A stretch of 64,000 nt of DNA from Flagellimonas lutimaris. GTDB lineage: Bacteria; Bacteroidota; Bacteroidia; Flavobacteriales; Flavobacteriaceae. The position numbers were made by a program, and so were the translations under genes. This document shows, in pieces, positions 8,465 to 15,552 of this stretch. The stretch spans positions 380,070-444,069 of the forward strand of contig NZ_QXFH01000077.1 in the NCBI RefSeq assembly GCF_003581615.1, in the 5' to 3' direction. A model generated the notes under the pieces. That model worked only from the letters and a program-made list of their open reading frames with translations, was not told the origin of the DNA and did not search any database. The stretch's first letter is position 1. Each line of letters begins with the position of its first letter.

Positions 8465-10383
8465 TAGCGCAACAGATTTTTTACTTGGAACCTTACTTCA
8501 ATCAAAGATTGTATATCCTTCACCGTCTTAAAGGTTCGTTTAAGTTTAATTTTCTCCTCCTTGTTCAATTGATCCAAGGCAATATACCTACCCGAATCGT
8601 TGTGCAGTAAACCCTGTCTAGTCCTAAATTTGAGCAATGCCTTGCTAGCGTAGGAACAAGCAAGATATAGTTCTTTATTATTGGGTTCCAGCTCCGCCAG
8701 TTTTTCGTAGCGCTCCGCAGTATTGTTTATGGATTTGATGGAATGCGAAAGTATAAGCACCCTAGCCGCATCGATAATAGGCATTAAGGCACGGAGTTTT
8801 AAGTCAAAAAAGTCCTTGTGCTCTCCATCTTGCTCTACTAAAAAGTCTCTAAAGAATCCTGATGGTGAGGGGTTTTGTAAGGCCCCGCTCGCTAAATGGG
8901 TGAAAAATTGCGGGTAGTGGTTGGCATGATCGAAAATGCTATGGGAAAGCTCATCTGCCAGAGCTTTCTCTCCATAGGTTACATTGTAATCAAAAAAGAT
9001 GGATGATAAAAGAATTTCTTCGGGTCCGGGATTGTGAATCCAATGTGCTGTAACGCTTTTCCATTCGCTTAAACTATGGCACCAAGAGCGATTGGAAGCC
9101 ATCATATCCGCAGGACAATACTCAAAACCGATGGTGTTCAGCATTTTGGAAATTCGTTCACCCAGTTTTAAAAAGTAGCTTTTGGTCGCTTCCAATTGCT
9201 CCTCGGAAACATCTTCAAAAATGATTGCATTGTCCTGATCGGTATTTAGCAATTGTTCCCCACGACCTTGACTTCCCATGCTGAGCCAGGTAAATTTTAC
9301 AGGAGGTTCTTTCTCCATTTTGGATAATGCAATTTGTATAACCTGTTTGGTAGAAGCATCATTGAGTTCCGAAATAATTTTGGATACAAGTCCCAGGGGA
9401 ATGTTTTGATCCAAATAATCTCGTAACAGTTTCATGGTACCATGTCGAATCCCTCGTAGTCTCTTCGCGTCTGTAGCTCTTTTAATTGCCCTTAGAAGAA
9501 CTGCAGGATTGTTTCCAACTGCCACCATGATATCATGCTTAGAAAGGATTCCGACAGCCCGCGTATCCGTTGTTCCATCTTCCGTAAGAACCAAGTGACT
9601 GATATTACTTTTCATCATGGCCATTTGCGACTGTGCCAAAGTCAGTTCTTTGGGATAAGTGATAATGGGAGATGACATTATGGTTTTAGCTAAGCCTGTG
9701 ATAGGAAATAGTCCTGTCGCAACTTTTTTTCTGAGATCTTTATCGGTTATAATGCCTACGGGCATACCATCTTTCTCTACCAATATGCAACTCACATTGT
9801 GTTTTGTCATTTTATTGGCGATTGTCTTGATTTTCGAACCTTCTTTACAAGTAATGAGGTCCGTGGAATATTTAATGGGCTGAAGATCCAATATTTTGTT
9901 GGTGGAATATTGATTTTCCTCTTTATTGGTGCCGTATAATTTTCCTCTGTGCTTAATGGAGTAGGGGTTCCCGGTATTGGAAGCGAAACTTTCGATTAGA
10001 AAATTTCCGATGCGTTTGTTCTCTAAAGCCAAAGGCTTAAAATCTTTGATGGGAATGGCGTAAAGTATGGTCTCCTCATACGCCTTGGCCTCTAATTTAT
10101 AGTTTTCGTGCGCCAATAAAGGCCTAAGGCCAAACACATCACCTTCATCACAGATATCCAGTATTTGGGTTGAACCTTCTTTTGATAAGGCTATGGCTCC
10201 TTTATTAACCACATAGAAATGCTCATGCGGGTTCTCGTTTTCGGAAAAAACAATGGTATTGGTCTCCTTGTGGATGATCACCACTTCGATAGACAATTGT
10301 TCCAGCTGTTTCTCCTCCATAGTGCTAAATGGAGGATAGTTTTTTAAAAAGTCGGCAATGCGTTCGGAAATGGTATTCTTCAT
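8464..10383 (-). CDS. cNMP-binding/CBS/DUF294 putative nucleotidyltransferase
   Basis: A 639-residue cytosolic regulatory protein. Residues about 10-140 form a cyclic-nucleotide-binding-like beta-roll (DEGDVFGLRPLL). Residues about 165-290 carry two CBS repeats (VSCILVEKDGMPVGIITDKDL and ISHLVLTEDG...VGILSKHDIMVA). From about 340 comes the DUF294 nucleotidyltransferase core, with GSQGRGEQLLNTDQDNA giving the GS and DxD-type metal ligands, then the helical DUF294 C-terminal domain. The architecture suggests an enzyme that modifies an unknown target in response to adenine nucleotides. It forms an operon with the exonuclease and faces acs. Confidence 0.85.
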   Translation of the reverse strand: MKNTISERIADFLKNYPPFSTMEEKQLEQLSIEVVIIHKETNTIVFSENENPHEHFYVVNKGAIALSKEGSTQILDICDEGDVFGLRPLLAHENYKLEAKAYEETILYAIPIKDFKPLALENKRIGNFLIESFASNTGNPYSIKHRGKLYGTNKEENQYSTNKILDLQPIKYSTDLITCKEGSKIKTIANKMTKHNVSCILVEKDGMPVGIITDKDLRKKVATGLFPITGLAKTIMSSPIITYPKELTLAQSQMAMMKSNISHLVLTEDGTTDTRAVGILSKHDIMVAVGNNPAVLLRAIKRATDAKRLRGIRHGTMKLLRDYLDQNIPLGLVSKIISELNDASTKQVIQIALSKMEKEPPVKFTWLSMGSQGRGEQLLNTDQDNAIIFEDVSEEQLEATKSYFLKLGERISKMLNTIGFEYCPADMMASNRSWCHSLSEWKSVTAHWIHNPGPEEILLSSIFFDYNVTYGEKALADELSHSIFDHANHYPQFFTHLASGALQNPSPSGFFRDFLVEQDGEHKDFFDLKLRALMPIIDAARVLILSHSIKSINNTAERYEKLAELEPNNKELYLACSYASKALLKFRTRQGLLHNDSGRYIALDQLNKEEKIKLKRTFKTVKDIQSLIEVRFQVKNLLR

Positions 10384-10442
10384 GGCAACCTAAATTTAAG
10401 GGTAAATCCCATGAATACATTGCATAAAATAAAAAAAGACCG

Positions 10443-10531
10443 CTTATTAAAGCCAGTTTTGATTACTGATTGAAGAAATAGACCATCTATGTAGCGTACT
10501 TATTAAAGACATAGAATTGTTTAAGTAATCA
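10443..10531. repeat. Nested inverted repeats with a 10-bp direct repeat, intergenic
   Basis: TGATTACT (10460-10467) pairs with AGTAATCA (10524-10531). Inside, TCTATGT (10486-10492) pairs with ACATAGA (10509-10515). The decamer CTTATTAAAG occurs at 10443-10452 and again at 10499-10508. The set lies downstream of the two small membrane genes and upstream of the DUF294 gene on the minus strand. It could be an extended RNA hairpin or a protein-binding site. No T-run suggests a simple terminator. Confidence 0.5.
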
Positions 10532-10565
10532 GGTGACAAAAACAATTGATGCAAAACACTTTTAC

Positions 10566-10676
10566 TTACTTCCCATTACTTGCTTTATTATAAGCCCGTA
10601 TCATGAGTATCGCCCAAATAGCAACGAGTATAATAACAACTACCGAAAACCATAAAACGATATCATTTGCTGTCAT
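10566..10676 (-). CDS. 36-residue single-span membrane protein
   Basis: A short gene starting at ATG 10676 and ending at TAA 10566. The product MTANDIVLWF then a hydrophobic stretch VVVIILVAIWAILMI forms one membrane helix and ends with a basic tail (RAYNKASNGK). Its start lies 14 bp inside the end of the 62-residue gene upstream, in another frame, which indicates coupled translation. I do not recognise the family. The overlap, the clean helix with positive-inside tail and the position beside an energy-metabolism block support a real gene; no homology is claimed. Confidence 0.6.
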   Translation of the reverse strand: MTANDIVLWFSVVVIILVAIWAILMIRAYNKASNGK

Positions 10677-10851
10677 TGTCCACAAGTTTTAAGTAAATCA
10701 TAACGCCTAAAAGGGTAGGTGCCCAAAGGCCTATAAATATGCCATGTTCTGGGTCGCCATTAAGAAATAAGTATTCTGCTACAAAAATGATCAGCGCACA
10801 CAAAGTCAACATCAACAAATTGGCGGTTCCTAATTTTTTGAAGTAATTCAT
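10663..10851 (-). CDS. 62-residue membrane protein of unknown function
   Basis: The protein begins MNYFKKLGTANLL and has two predicted membrane helices (about residues 10-30 and 38-56) separated by a short NGDPEHG loop, ending in a charged tail. No domain is recognised. It overlaps the 36-residue gene by 14 bp, and both are followed by the DUF294-exonuclease genes on the same strand after a 180-bp gap. The pair may form a small membrane complex tied to the acetate symporter or to respiration, but that is speculation. Confidence 0.65.
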   Translation of the reverse strand: MNYFKKLGTANLLMLTLCALIIFVAEYLFLNGDPEHGIFIGLWAPTLLGVMIYLKLVDNDSK

Positions 10852-10901
10852 TCGAAGGTTGGTTTAAATCCTTGAAGTTAGGAAAAAAACTATACCCTTA
10901 A

Positions 10902-10940
10902 AACTAAAAAAGCCATTCAACTGAAATACAACTAAATAAC
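10902..10940 (-). terminator. Hairpin terminator after cupin gene (repeat copy 1)
   Basis: On the minus strand GTTATTTAGTTG, a TATTT loop and CAGTTGAATGGC form a 13-bp stem with several G-T pairs, followed by six T. The right arm and loop are nearly identical to the terminator behind tRNA-Met at 12878-12914. Confidence 0.65.
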
Positions 10941-10961
10941 CTACTTATTGTTTTTTTGAAC

Positions 10962-11303
10962 TTATTCCATCTCTATTCTATCCGCTCTAGAAGTTGGCTC
11001 TGAAATTACAAGAAACTCCAAATTCACTTTTTCCTCATTTCGTATTTGGTGCACCGTTTGGGGTTCAATATGAATCCCTTCCCGTTCCAAAACCCTTACT
11101 GTCCCATTTTTTAATTCAAATACCGCTTCACCTTTCAAAATGTAAAAAAATTGTTGGGCGATGGTATGATAATGCTTTGCCTCACTAGTATTGGGAGGCA
11201 TCATTTCTTCAATAATACTTAGTCTATCATCTTTCAATAAATGCCAGCCATCACAATTGGCTCCCCATTTATAATGTTCAGCATTTCCTCGATTTTTCTT
11301 CAT
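10962..11303 (-). CDS. Small cupin domain protein
   Basis: A 113-residue single-cupin protein. Motif 1 is visible around EAKHYHTIAQQFFYILKGEA (two His and a Glu-like position) and motif 2 around IEPQTVHQIRNE, giving a plausible metal site. Such small cupins include isomerases, dioxygenases and binding proteins; the substrate cannot be told. It stands alone on the minus strand, with a hairpin terminator behind it and a 224-bp gap to the divergent flavin reductase gene. Confidence 0.85.
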   Translation of the reverse strand: MKKNRGNAEHYKWGANCDGWHLLKDDRLSIIEEMMPPNTSEAKHYHTIAQQFFYILKGEAVFELKNGTVRVLEREGIHIEPQTVHQIRNEEKVNLEFLVISEPTSRADRIEME

Positions 11304-11527
11304 CGTTATTTGATCTTTGGATTTATGTTCACTGGACTACATCGCAAAAGTCTTTGTGATAAAAACTATGAATAGTTGGGTCCCATTGACCAATTGAGGT
11401 TAAGGGTTGATAATGTGGCATGACATTATGTATTGTTGGCGTATGATGCTTATCTTTTACCAATCGAATATATTGATATTCTAAGAAATAAATTTTACAC
11501 ATATTATCGATACTCAAACCAAACAAT

Positions 11528-12160
11528 ATGTATTATTCGAATAAGGATATTAGGGAAATGGACAAGGTTGCCCGGCTTAAAATAATCAATTCCATAACTG
11601 GGATTAAGCCTGCCAATCTGATTGGAACCATAGACAATGATAAGCTGACCAATTTGGCGGTTTTCAGCTCTGTGGTTCATTTGGGCAGCCAACCTCCTTT
11701 ATTGGGCTTTATTGCAAGGCCAAAGACGGAAGATTCGGGTCATACACTTCGCAATATCGAGCAAAAAGGCGAGTACACCATAAACCATATCCATCCAGAA
11801 TTCATTGCCCAGGCCCATTACACCTCGGCAAAATTTGACAAAAACATATCAGAGTTTGACCGGTGCGGGTTCTCGGAAGAATATATAGGTGACTTCGATG
11901 CACCTTTTGTAAAGGAAAGTTCGGTTAAAATGGGACTGCGTTTGAAAGAAATGGTTCCCATTCCTTTGAACGGAACAACATTGGTGATTGGCGAAATAGC
12001 CCATTTGGTTTTGCCAGATTTTGCCTATGAGAGCGACGATATCAACTTGGAGCAACTACAAAGTACTGGTATTTCCGGACTCAATAGCTACTACAAATTA
12101 GTGAAAGTAGCCCAACACCCCTATGTGAGGGTGGAAGAGGTGCCTGATTTTAACAAATGA
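11528..12160 (+). CDS. Flavin reductase family protein (FMN-binding split barrel)
   Basis: A 210-residue protein with the flavin-reductase-like split-barrel pattern: KPANLIGTIDNDKLTNLAVFSS near residue 27, PPLLGFIARP, TLRNIEQKGEYTINHI and the SAKFDKNISEFDRCGF segment. These proteins bind FMN and reduce it, or act as small flavoproteins supplying an oxygenase. No partner oxygenase is adjacent. Related genes sit near photolyase and carotenoid genes in some Flavobacteria; here the photolyase operon is 12 kb away. Start ATG 11528; no clear promoter was found. Confidence 0.85.
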   Translation: MYYSNKDIREMDKVARLKIINSITGIKPANLIGTIDNDKLTNLAVFSSVVHLGSQPPLLGFIARPKTEDSGHTLRNIEQKGEYTINHIHPEFIAQAHYTSAKFDKNISEFDRCGFSEEYIGDFDAPFVKESSVKMGLRLKEMVPIPLNGTTLVIGEIAHLVLPDFAYESDDINLEQLQSTGISGLNSYYKLVKVAQHPYVRVEEVPDFNK

Positions 12161-12333
12161 GATTGACATAACCCTATGGTCTTGTCTGGCAGTATTGGTG
12201 CGAATGGAAGGATGCGCCACTCGCTTATTTTATGAGCTCATTGTGTTGGTAATTGTTTATTTGAACTTTTCTGTAAACATGAAATTTGTGATAAATCAAA
12301 TGTTGGTTTATGGTGAAACGGAAATTGTATTAG

Positions 12334-12543
12334 TCAACTGGTTTTGATTTTTTGTGAGGTTCCAAATATGAAGTAGAGAATTGCACCCAATAGATTTGTG
12401 AATAGTATCACCAAAATCCATACTATTTTATTATTCTTTGTAAAATCATTTCTAATAACATCTATCAGTGCTATAATTGGGATTAAAAACCCACATAATA
12501 TTAGCATTATTTGCCAAGGCCCAATCATTCCAAGTTGGATCAT
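12334..12543 (-). CDS. PLDc_N domain small membrane protein
   Basis: A 69-residue protein with two membrane helices (about 8-27 and 41-60). The pattern of IPIIALIDVIRNDF, then KIVWILVILFTNLLGAILYFIFG, matches the PLDc_N domain (phospholipase D-nuclease N-terminal), which often occurs alone as a small membrane protein of unknown role. It is a single gene flanked by 173 bp and 381 bp of non-coding sequence. Confidence 0.8.
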   Translation of the reverse strand: MIQLGMIGPWQIMLILCGFLIPIIALIDVIRNDFTKNNKIVWILVILFTNLLGAILYFIFGTSQKIKTS

Positions 12544-12877
12544 CTTTTTATGTTTTTTATAATAATCGTTGTTTGAACTTTAGTCAAATGTAGGAAATTT
12601 CCAATGAATAAGAATTTCCTTTTCGGTGAAAAGAGAAATGAAAATGGTCAGAAAGTTTTTTTAATAGAAGGGTGATAAACGTCTAAATCGTAAACCAATT
12701 AATTACACGGAAAAAGTAAACAACTCTCAGGGTAGCCCCATGAAAATTAATCAGTGTTTTCAATTTTTCGGGCACTCCCTTCAAAGTCTAATTTCACTGC
12801 TTTAAAATGCCAACTTGGACAAACAATATTTGATTATAATTTGTAAATAATATAGGCTACTTTGAAATATCAAGCAT
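12544..12877. other. Intergenic stretch before tRNA-Met terminator
   Basis: AT-rich sequence with no supported gene. It should hold the promoter of the PLDc_N gene at its left end. GGAAATTTCC near 12592 is a perfect 10-bp palindrome, with a further AATTTCC close by at about 12612. I see no convincing TAnnTTTG box, RNA gene or remnant of a coding frame. Confidence 0.5.
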
Positions 12878-12914
12878 AAAAAAAGTCATTCAACTGAAAT
12901 ACAGCTAAATGACT
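12878..12914 (-). terminator. Terminator after tRNA-Met (repeat copy 2)
   Basis: On the minus strand AAGTCATTTAGCTG pairs with CAGTTGAATGACTT across a TATTT loop (14 bp, two G-T pairs) and runs into seven T. It lies about 10 bp past the 3' end of the tRNA gene. It matches copy 1 at 10906-10937 with only two differences over 32 bases. Confidence 0.85.
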
Positions 12915-12924
12915 TTGTTTTTAG

Positions 12925-12998
12925 TAGCGAGAGAGGGACTTGAACCCTCGGCCTCCGGGTTATGAATCCGACGCTCTAACCAGCTGAGCTACCTCGCC
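12925..12998 (-). tRNA. tRNA-Met (CAT anticodon)
   Basis: A 74-nt cloverleaf. The acceptor stem GGCGAGG pairs with TCTCGCT using G-T pairs at both ends. The D arm is GCTC...GAGC, the anticodon loop TTCATAA carries CAT, and the T arm is GAGGG-TTCAAGT-CCCTC. The first pair is G-T, not the mismatched C1-A72 of initiator tRNA, and the anticodon stem lacks three G-C pairs. An elongator Met tRNA is therefore favoured over initiator or an Ile2 tRNA. CCA is not encoded. Confidence 0.92.
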
Positions 12999-13136
12999 AT
13001 GATTTTGCTAAGCGGGTGCAAATATATGTTTAAATTTTCGCTGAATCAAAATTCATTATTAATTTATTATTTGACATTTATTTTTATATCTTCCCAAACT
13101 ATACTAAAGTTGAAAAACGATTTAAAGAACACGACA

Positions 13137-13520
13137 ATGAGTGATAAGGTTAAATTTGAACTGGAGTTTGTGATCCACTCTTCACCTCAGTTGCTTTACC
13201 AATATATTTCCACACCTTCCGGACTATCTGAATGGTATGCAGACAATGTTAATTCACGTGGAGAAATGTTTACATTTATATGGGATGGTGCAGAAGAACA
13301 GGCTAAAATGCTTAAGCGCAAGAGTGATGAGTTTGTAAAGTTGGCATGGGAAGAAAATGAGGATGATTCCTTTTTTGAAATGCGTATTATTGTTGACGAG
13401 ATAACCAAAGATGTGTCTCTATTTATAACAGATTTTGCCGAGGAGGATGAGGTGGACGAAGCTAAAATGCTTTGGGAAAACCAAGTCTCGGACCTTAAAC
13501 AGGTTCTTGGATCTACCTAG
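13137..13520 (+). CDS. START-like domain protein (Bacteroidota family)
   Basis: A 127-residue protein from ATG 13137 (MSDKVKFELEFVIHSSP). The frame stays open further upstream, but those codons run into the tRNA gene. The pattern resembles SRPBCC/START proteins: a first strand, then PQLLYQYISTPSGLSEWYADNV as in Aha1-type proteins, strands to the middle, and a long C-terminal helix with an acidic stretch (AEEDEVDEAKMLWENQVSDL). The cavity ligand and role are unknown; the START_2 family is nearly confined to Bacteroidota. A terminator follows. Confidence 0.85.
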   Translation: MSDKVKFELEFVIHSSPQLLYQYISTPSGLSEWYADNVNSRGEMFTFIWDGAEEQAKMLKRKSDEFVKLAWEENEDDSFFEMRIIVDEITKDVSLFITDFAEEDEVDEAKMLWENQVSDLKQVLGST

Positions 13521-13548
13521 ACCAATTCTCAACTAAACCGTATCTTTG

Positions 13549-13574
13549 GTCCCGATAAAAATTGGGACTTTTTT
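13549..13574 (+). terminator. Terminator abutting the start codon of the next gene
   Basis: GGTCCCGAT (13549-13557) pairs with ATTGGGACT (13561-13569) with two G-T pairs and an AAA-type loop, then six T run straight into ATG 13575. It should end START-like transcripts, yet it occupies the translation start region of the aminotransferase gene. Confidence 0.8.
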
Positions 13575-14420
13575 ATGGTCAATTATAACGGAGAAATTTT
13601 AGCGGAGGATAAATCGATTTTCACCCATAGCAATAGGGCATTTAAGTATGGAGATGCTCTTTTTGAAACAGTTCGCTATGTCAATGGCACTCTATTTTTT
13701 TGGGAAGACCATTACTTTAGGTTGATGGCCTCCATGCGAATACTACGTATGGAAATCCCCATGGATTTTACCCTGGAGTTTTTAGAGGAGGAAATCAAAA
13801 ACACAATAAAATCCAACGGACTGGAAAATGGTGCCGTTCGGGTTCGTTTAACGGTTTTTAGGAATGAAGGAGGATTTTACACGCCGGCCAACAACGAAGT
13901 TTCCTACGTTATTGAGACTAGCCCCATGGAATCTCCTTTTTTTATTCTGAATGAAGGGAAATACGAAGTGGAATTGTTCAAAGATTTTTATGTGAACAAG
14001 GACATGCTCTCCAATCTTAAATCCACGAACAAAATACTGAATGTTGTTGCAGGAGTTTATGCTGAAGAAAACGGCTATGCCAATTGTCTGCTGGTAAACA
14101 CGGATAAAAAGGTAGTCGAGGCCATCAACGGAAACCTGTTTTTAGTGAAGGGCAATGAGGTAAAAACGCCGCCTTTGAGTGATGGCTGTTTGGACGGCAT
14201 TATCCGAAAAAACCTTATGAAAATTATTGCAGGCTCTGAAGAACTTGATTTAGTAGAAGAATCCATATCGCCTTTTGAACTTCAAAAAGCTGACGAATTG
14301 TTCATTACCAATTCCATAGTAGGCATACAACCCATTAGTAAATACAGGAAAAAAGAATTTGATACCAAAGTATCCAAGAGCTTGGTAGGAAAATTAAATG
14401 CTAAGGCTAGAATAGGGTAG
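13575..14420 (+). CDS. Class IV PLP aminotransferase (BCAT / aminodeoxychorismate lyase group)
   Basis: A 281-residue fold-type IV PLP enzyme. Family landmarks are NRAFKYGDALFETVRYVNG, ENGAVRVRLTVFR, the probable Schiff-base lysine in NLKSTNKILNV, then VEAINGNLFLVKG and PPLSDGCLDGIIRKNL. Length and motifs fit branched-chain aminotransferase, D-amino-acid transaminase or 4-amino-4-deoxychorismate lyase (PabC); no pabA/B neighbours decide this. The ATG immediately follows a terminator T-run. It converges on yqgE with one base between stop codons. Confidence 0.87.
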   Translation: MVNYNGEILAEDKSIFTHSNRAFKYGDALFETVRYVNGTLFFWEDHYFRLMASMRILRMEIPMDFTLEFLEEEIKNTIKSNGLENGAVRVRLTVFRNEGGFYTPANNEVSYVIETSPMESPFFILNEGKYEVELFKDFYVNKDMLSNLKSTNKILNVVAGVYAEENGYANCLLVNTDKKVVEAINGNLFLVKGNEVKTPPLSDGCLDGIIRKNLMKIIAGSEELDLVEESISPFELQKADELFITNSIVGIQPISKYRKKEFDTKVSKSLVGKLNAKARIG

Positions 14421-14421
14421 T

Positions 14422-14982
14422 TTAGTTCAACGAAGGGTTTTCGGGCGCATTCGACCATAAAAGGTAATCTCCACCCAATTCCACCATCTTTTCTTTCCAG
14501 AAAGCATTAGCGGCTTTTTCTAGAATATTACTTTCATATTCATTGGGGAGAACTACCCAAGACTTGGAAGAAAGTTCTTGATCTAACTGGCTCGTGCCCC
14601 ATCCAGAATAGCCTAAAAAGAAGCGAATATCCTGTTCGGTAATGGTGCCATTGTTGATAAGTTCAATGGTTTTATCAAAATTTCCTCCCCAAAAAATACC
14701 ATCAGAAATTTCAACGCTGTTTTCAATAAGGTCGGGTACTTTATGGATAAAGTAAAGATTGTCTTGCTCTACCGGCCCTCCATTAAATACTTGAAAAGGG
14801 ATGGAAATATCTGAAACAAGGTCGCAAATGGTATAGTCCAATGGTTTATTTAAAATAAAGCCTACCGAACCTTCATCATTATGTTCAGCAATAAGCACCA
14901 CCGACCTATTGAAAGAAACGTCACCGGTCAGTGAAGGTTCTGCAACGAGCAAATTTCCTTTTTTTGGCTTTTGAGTTACCAT
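14422..14982 (-). CDS. YqgE/AlgH family protein
   Basis: A 186-residue protein typical of the family: GNLLVAEPSLTGDVSFNRSVVLIAEHN at the N-terminus, GSVGFILNKPL, FNGGPVEQDNLYFIH and FFLGYSGWGTSQLDQEL. The fold is known but the biochemical role is not settled; AlgH has been tied to alginate regulation in Pseudomonas. The gene ends one base from the aminotransferase stop. Upstream lie two direct copies of ATTTAACATAT at about 15006-15029, which could bind a regulator. Confidence 0.92.
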   Translation of the reverse strand: MVTQKPKKGNLLVAEPSLTGDVSFNRSVVLIAEHNDEGSVGFILNKPLDYTICDLVSDISIPFQVFNGGPVEQDNLYFIHKVPDLIENSVEISDGIFWGGNFDKTIELINNGTITEQDIRFFLGYSGWGTSQLDQELSSKSWVVLPNEYESNILEKAANAFWKEKMVELGGDYLLWSNAPENPSLN

Positions 14983-15053
14983 TTACATGTGTTTCTTACA
15001 TTTAAATTTAACATATTATTTAACATATACAAAAAACAGAAACTATATCAACT

Positions 15054-15084
15054 AAAAAAGCACTCCTAAAAGGAGTGCTTTCAT
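15054..15084 (-). terminator. Terminator after HU gene
   Basis: Perfect 11-bp stem: AAAGCACTCCT (15057-15067) with AGGAGTGCTTT (15071-15081), three-base loop, and a T-run on the minus strand beyond the stem. Confidence 0.92.
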
Positions 15085-15103
15085 ATATTAAATAAATAAT
15101 TGA

Positions 15104-15376
15104 TTAGTTTACTGCACCGCTCAATTCAGCGCCTGCTTTGAACTTTACAACGTTCTTAGCGGCAATCTTAATGGTAGCACCAGTTTGTGGATTTCTACCT
15201 TCTCTAGCGCTTCTTCTAGAAACTGACCAAGAGCCAAAACCTACCAAGGAAACTCTGTCTCCTTTTTTAAGCGTTCCTTCTACATTTCCCAAGAAAGATT
15301 CCAATGCTTTTTTTGCTGCTGCTTTCGTGATGCCAGCATCAGCTGCCATAGCATCGATTAATTCTGTTTTGTTCAT
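15104..15376 (-). CDS. HU family DNA-binding protein
   Basis: A 90-residue histone-like protein. The helical N-terminus MNKTELIDAMAADAGITKAA and the DNA-binding arm with GFGSWSVSRRSAREGRNPQTG, followed by KNVVKFKAGAEL, match HU/IHF proteins. It acts as a dimer that bends DNA in the nucleoid. It is a single-gene unit with a consensus promoter (TTG-N19-TAAATTTG) and a strong terminator, as expected for an abundant protein. Confidence 0.96.
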   Translation of the reverse strand: MNKTELIDAMAADAGITKAAAKKALESFLGNVEGTLKKGDRVSLVGFGSWSVSRRSAREGRNPQTGATIKIAAKNVVKFKAGAELSGAVN

Positions 15377-15420
15377 AATGGAATTAAATTAATTGTTGTT
15401 AATATAATTTTAATGCTAAA

Positions 15421-15450
15421 CAAATTTATATGGATTTGCCACTCACGCAA
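15421..15450 (-). promoter_or_regulatory. Promoter of the HU gene
   Basis: On the minus strand TTG (15448-15450), exactly 19 bp, then TAAATTTG (15421-15428). This fits the Bacteroidota -33/-7 consensus. The leader is about 40 nt and AT-rich. Confidence 0.8.
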
Positions 15451-15552
15451 GTAAAACAAAGGGAAATAGGGGTTTTTGTTGATAACTTGAAACGTTTGTT
15501 GATAAAGTCGGAAAAAAATGACAAATTTTCCCAGCCCAATCATAGCAAGGCT

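Noticed and set aside
11329-11526. 65-codon minus-strand frame between cupin and flavin reductase genes
   Set aside because: No recognisable domain, AT-rich first third, and it covers the expected promoter of the flavin reductase gene. Could be re-opened if conserved.
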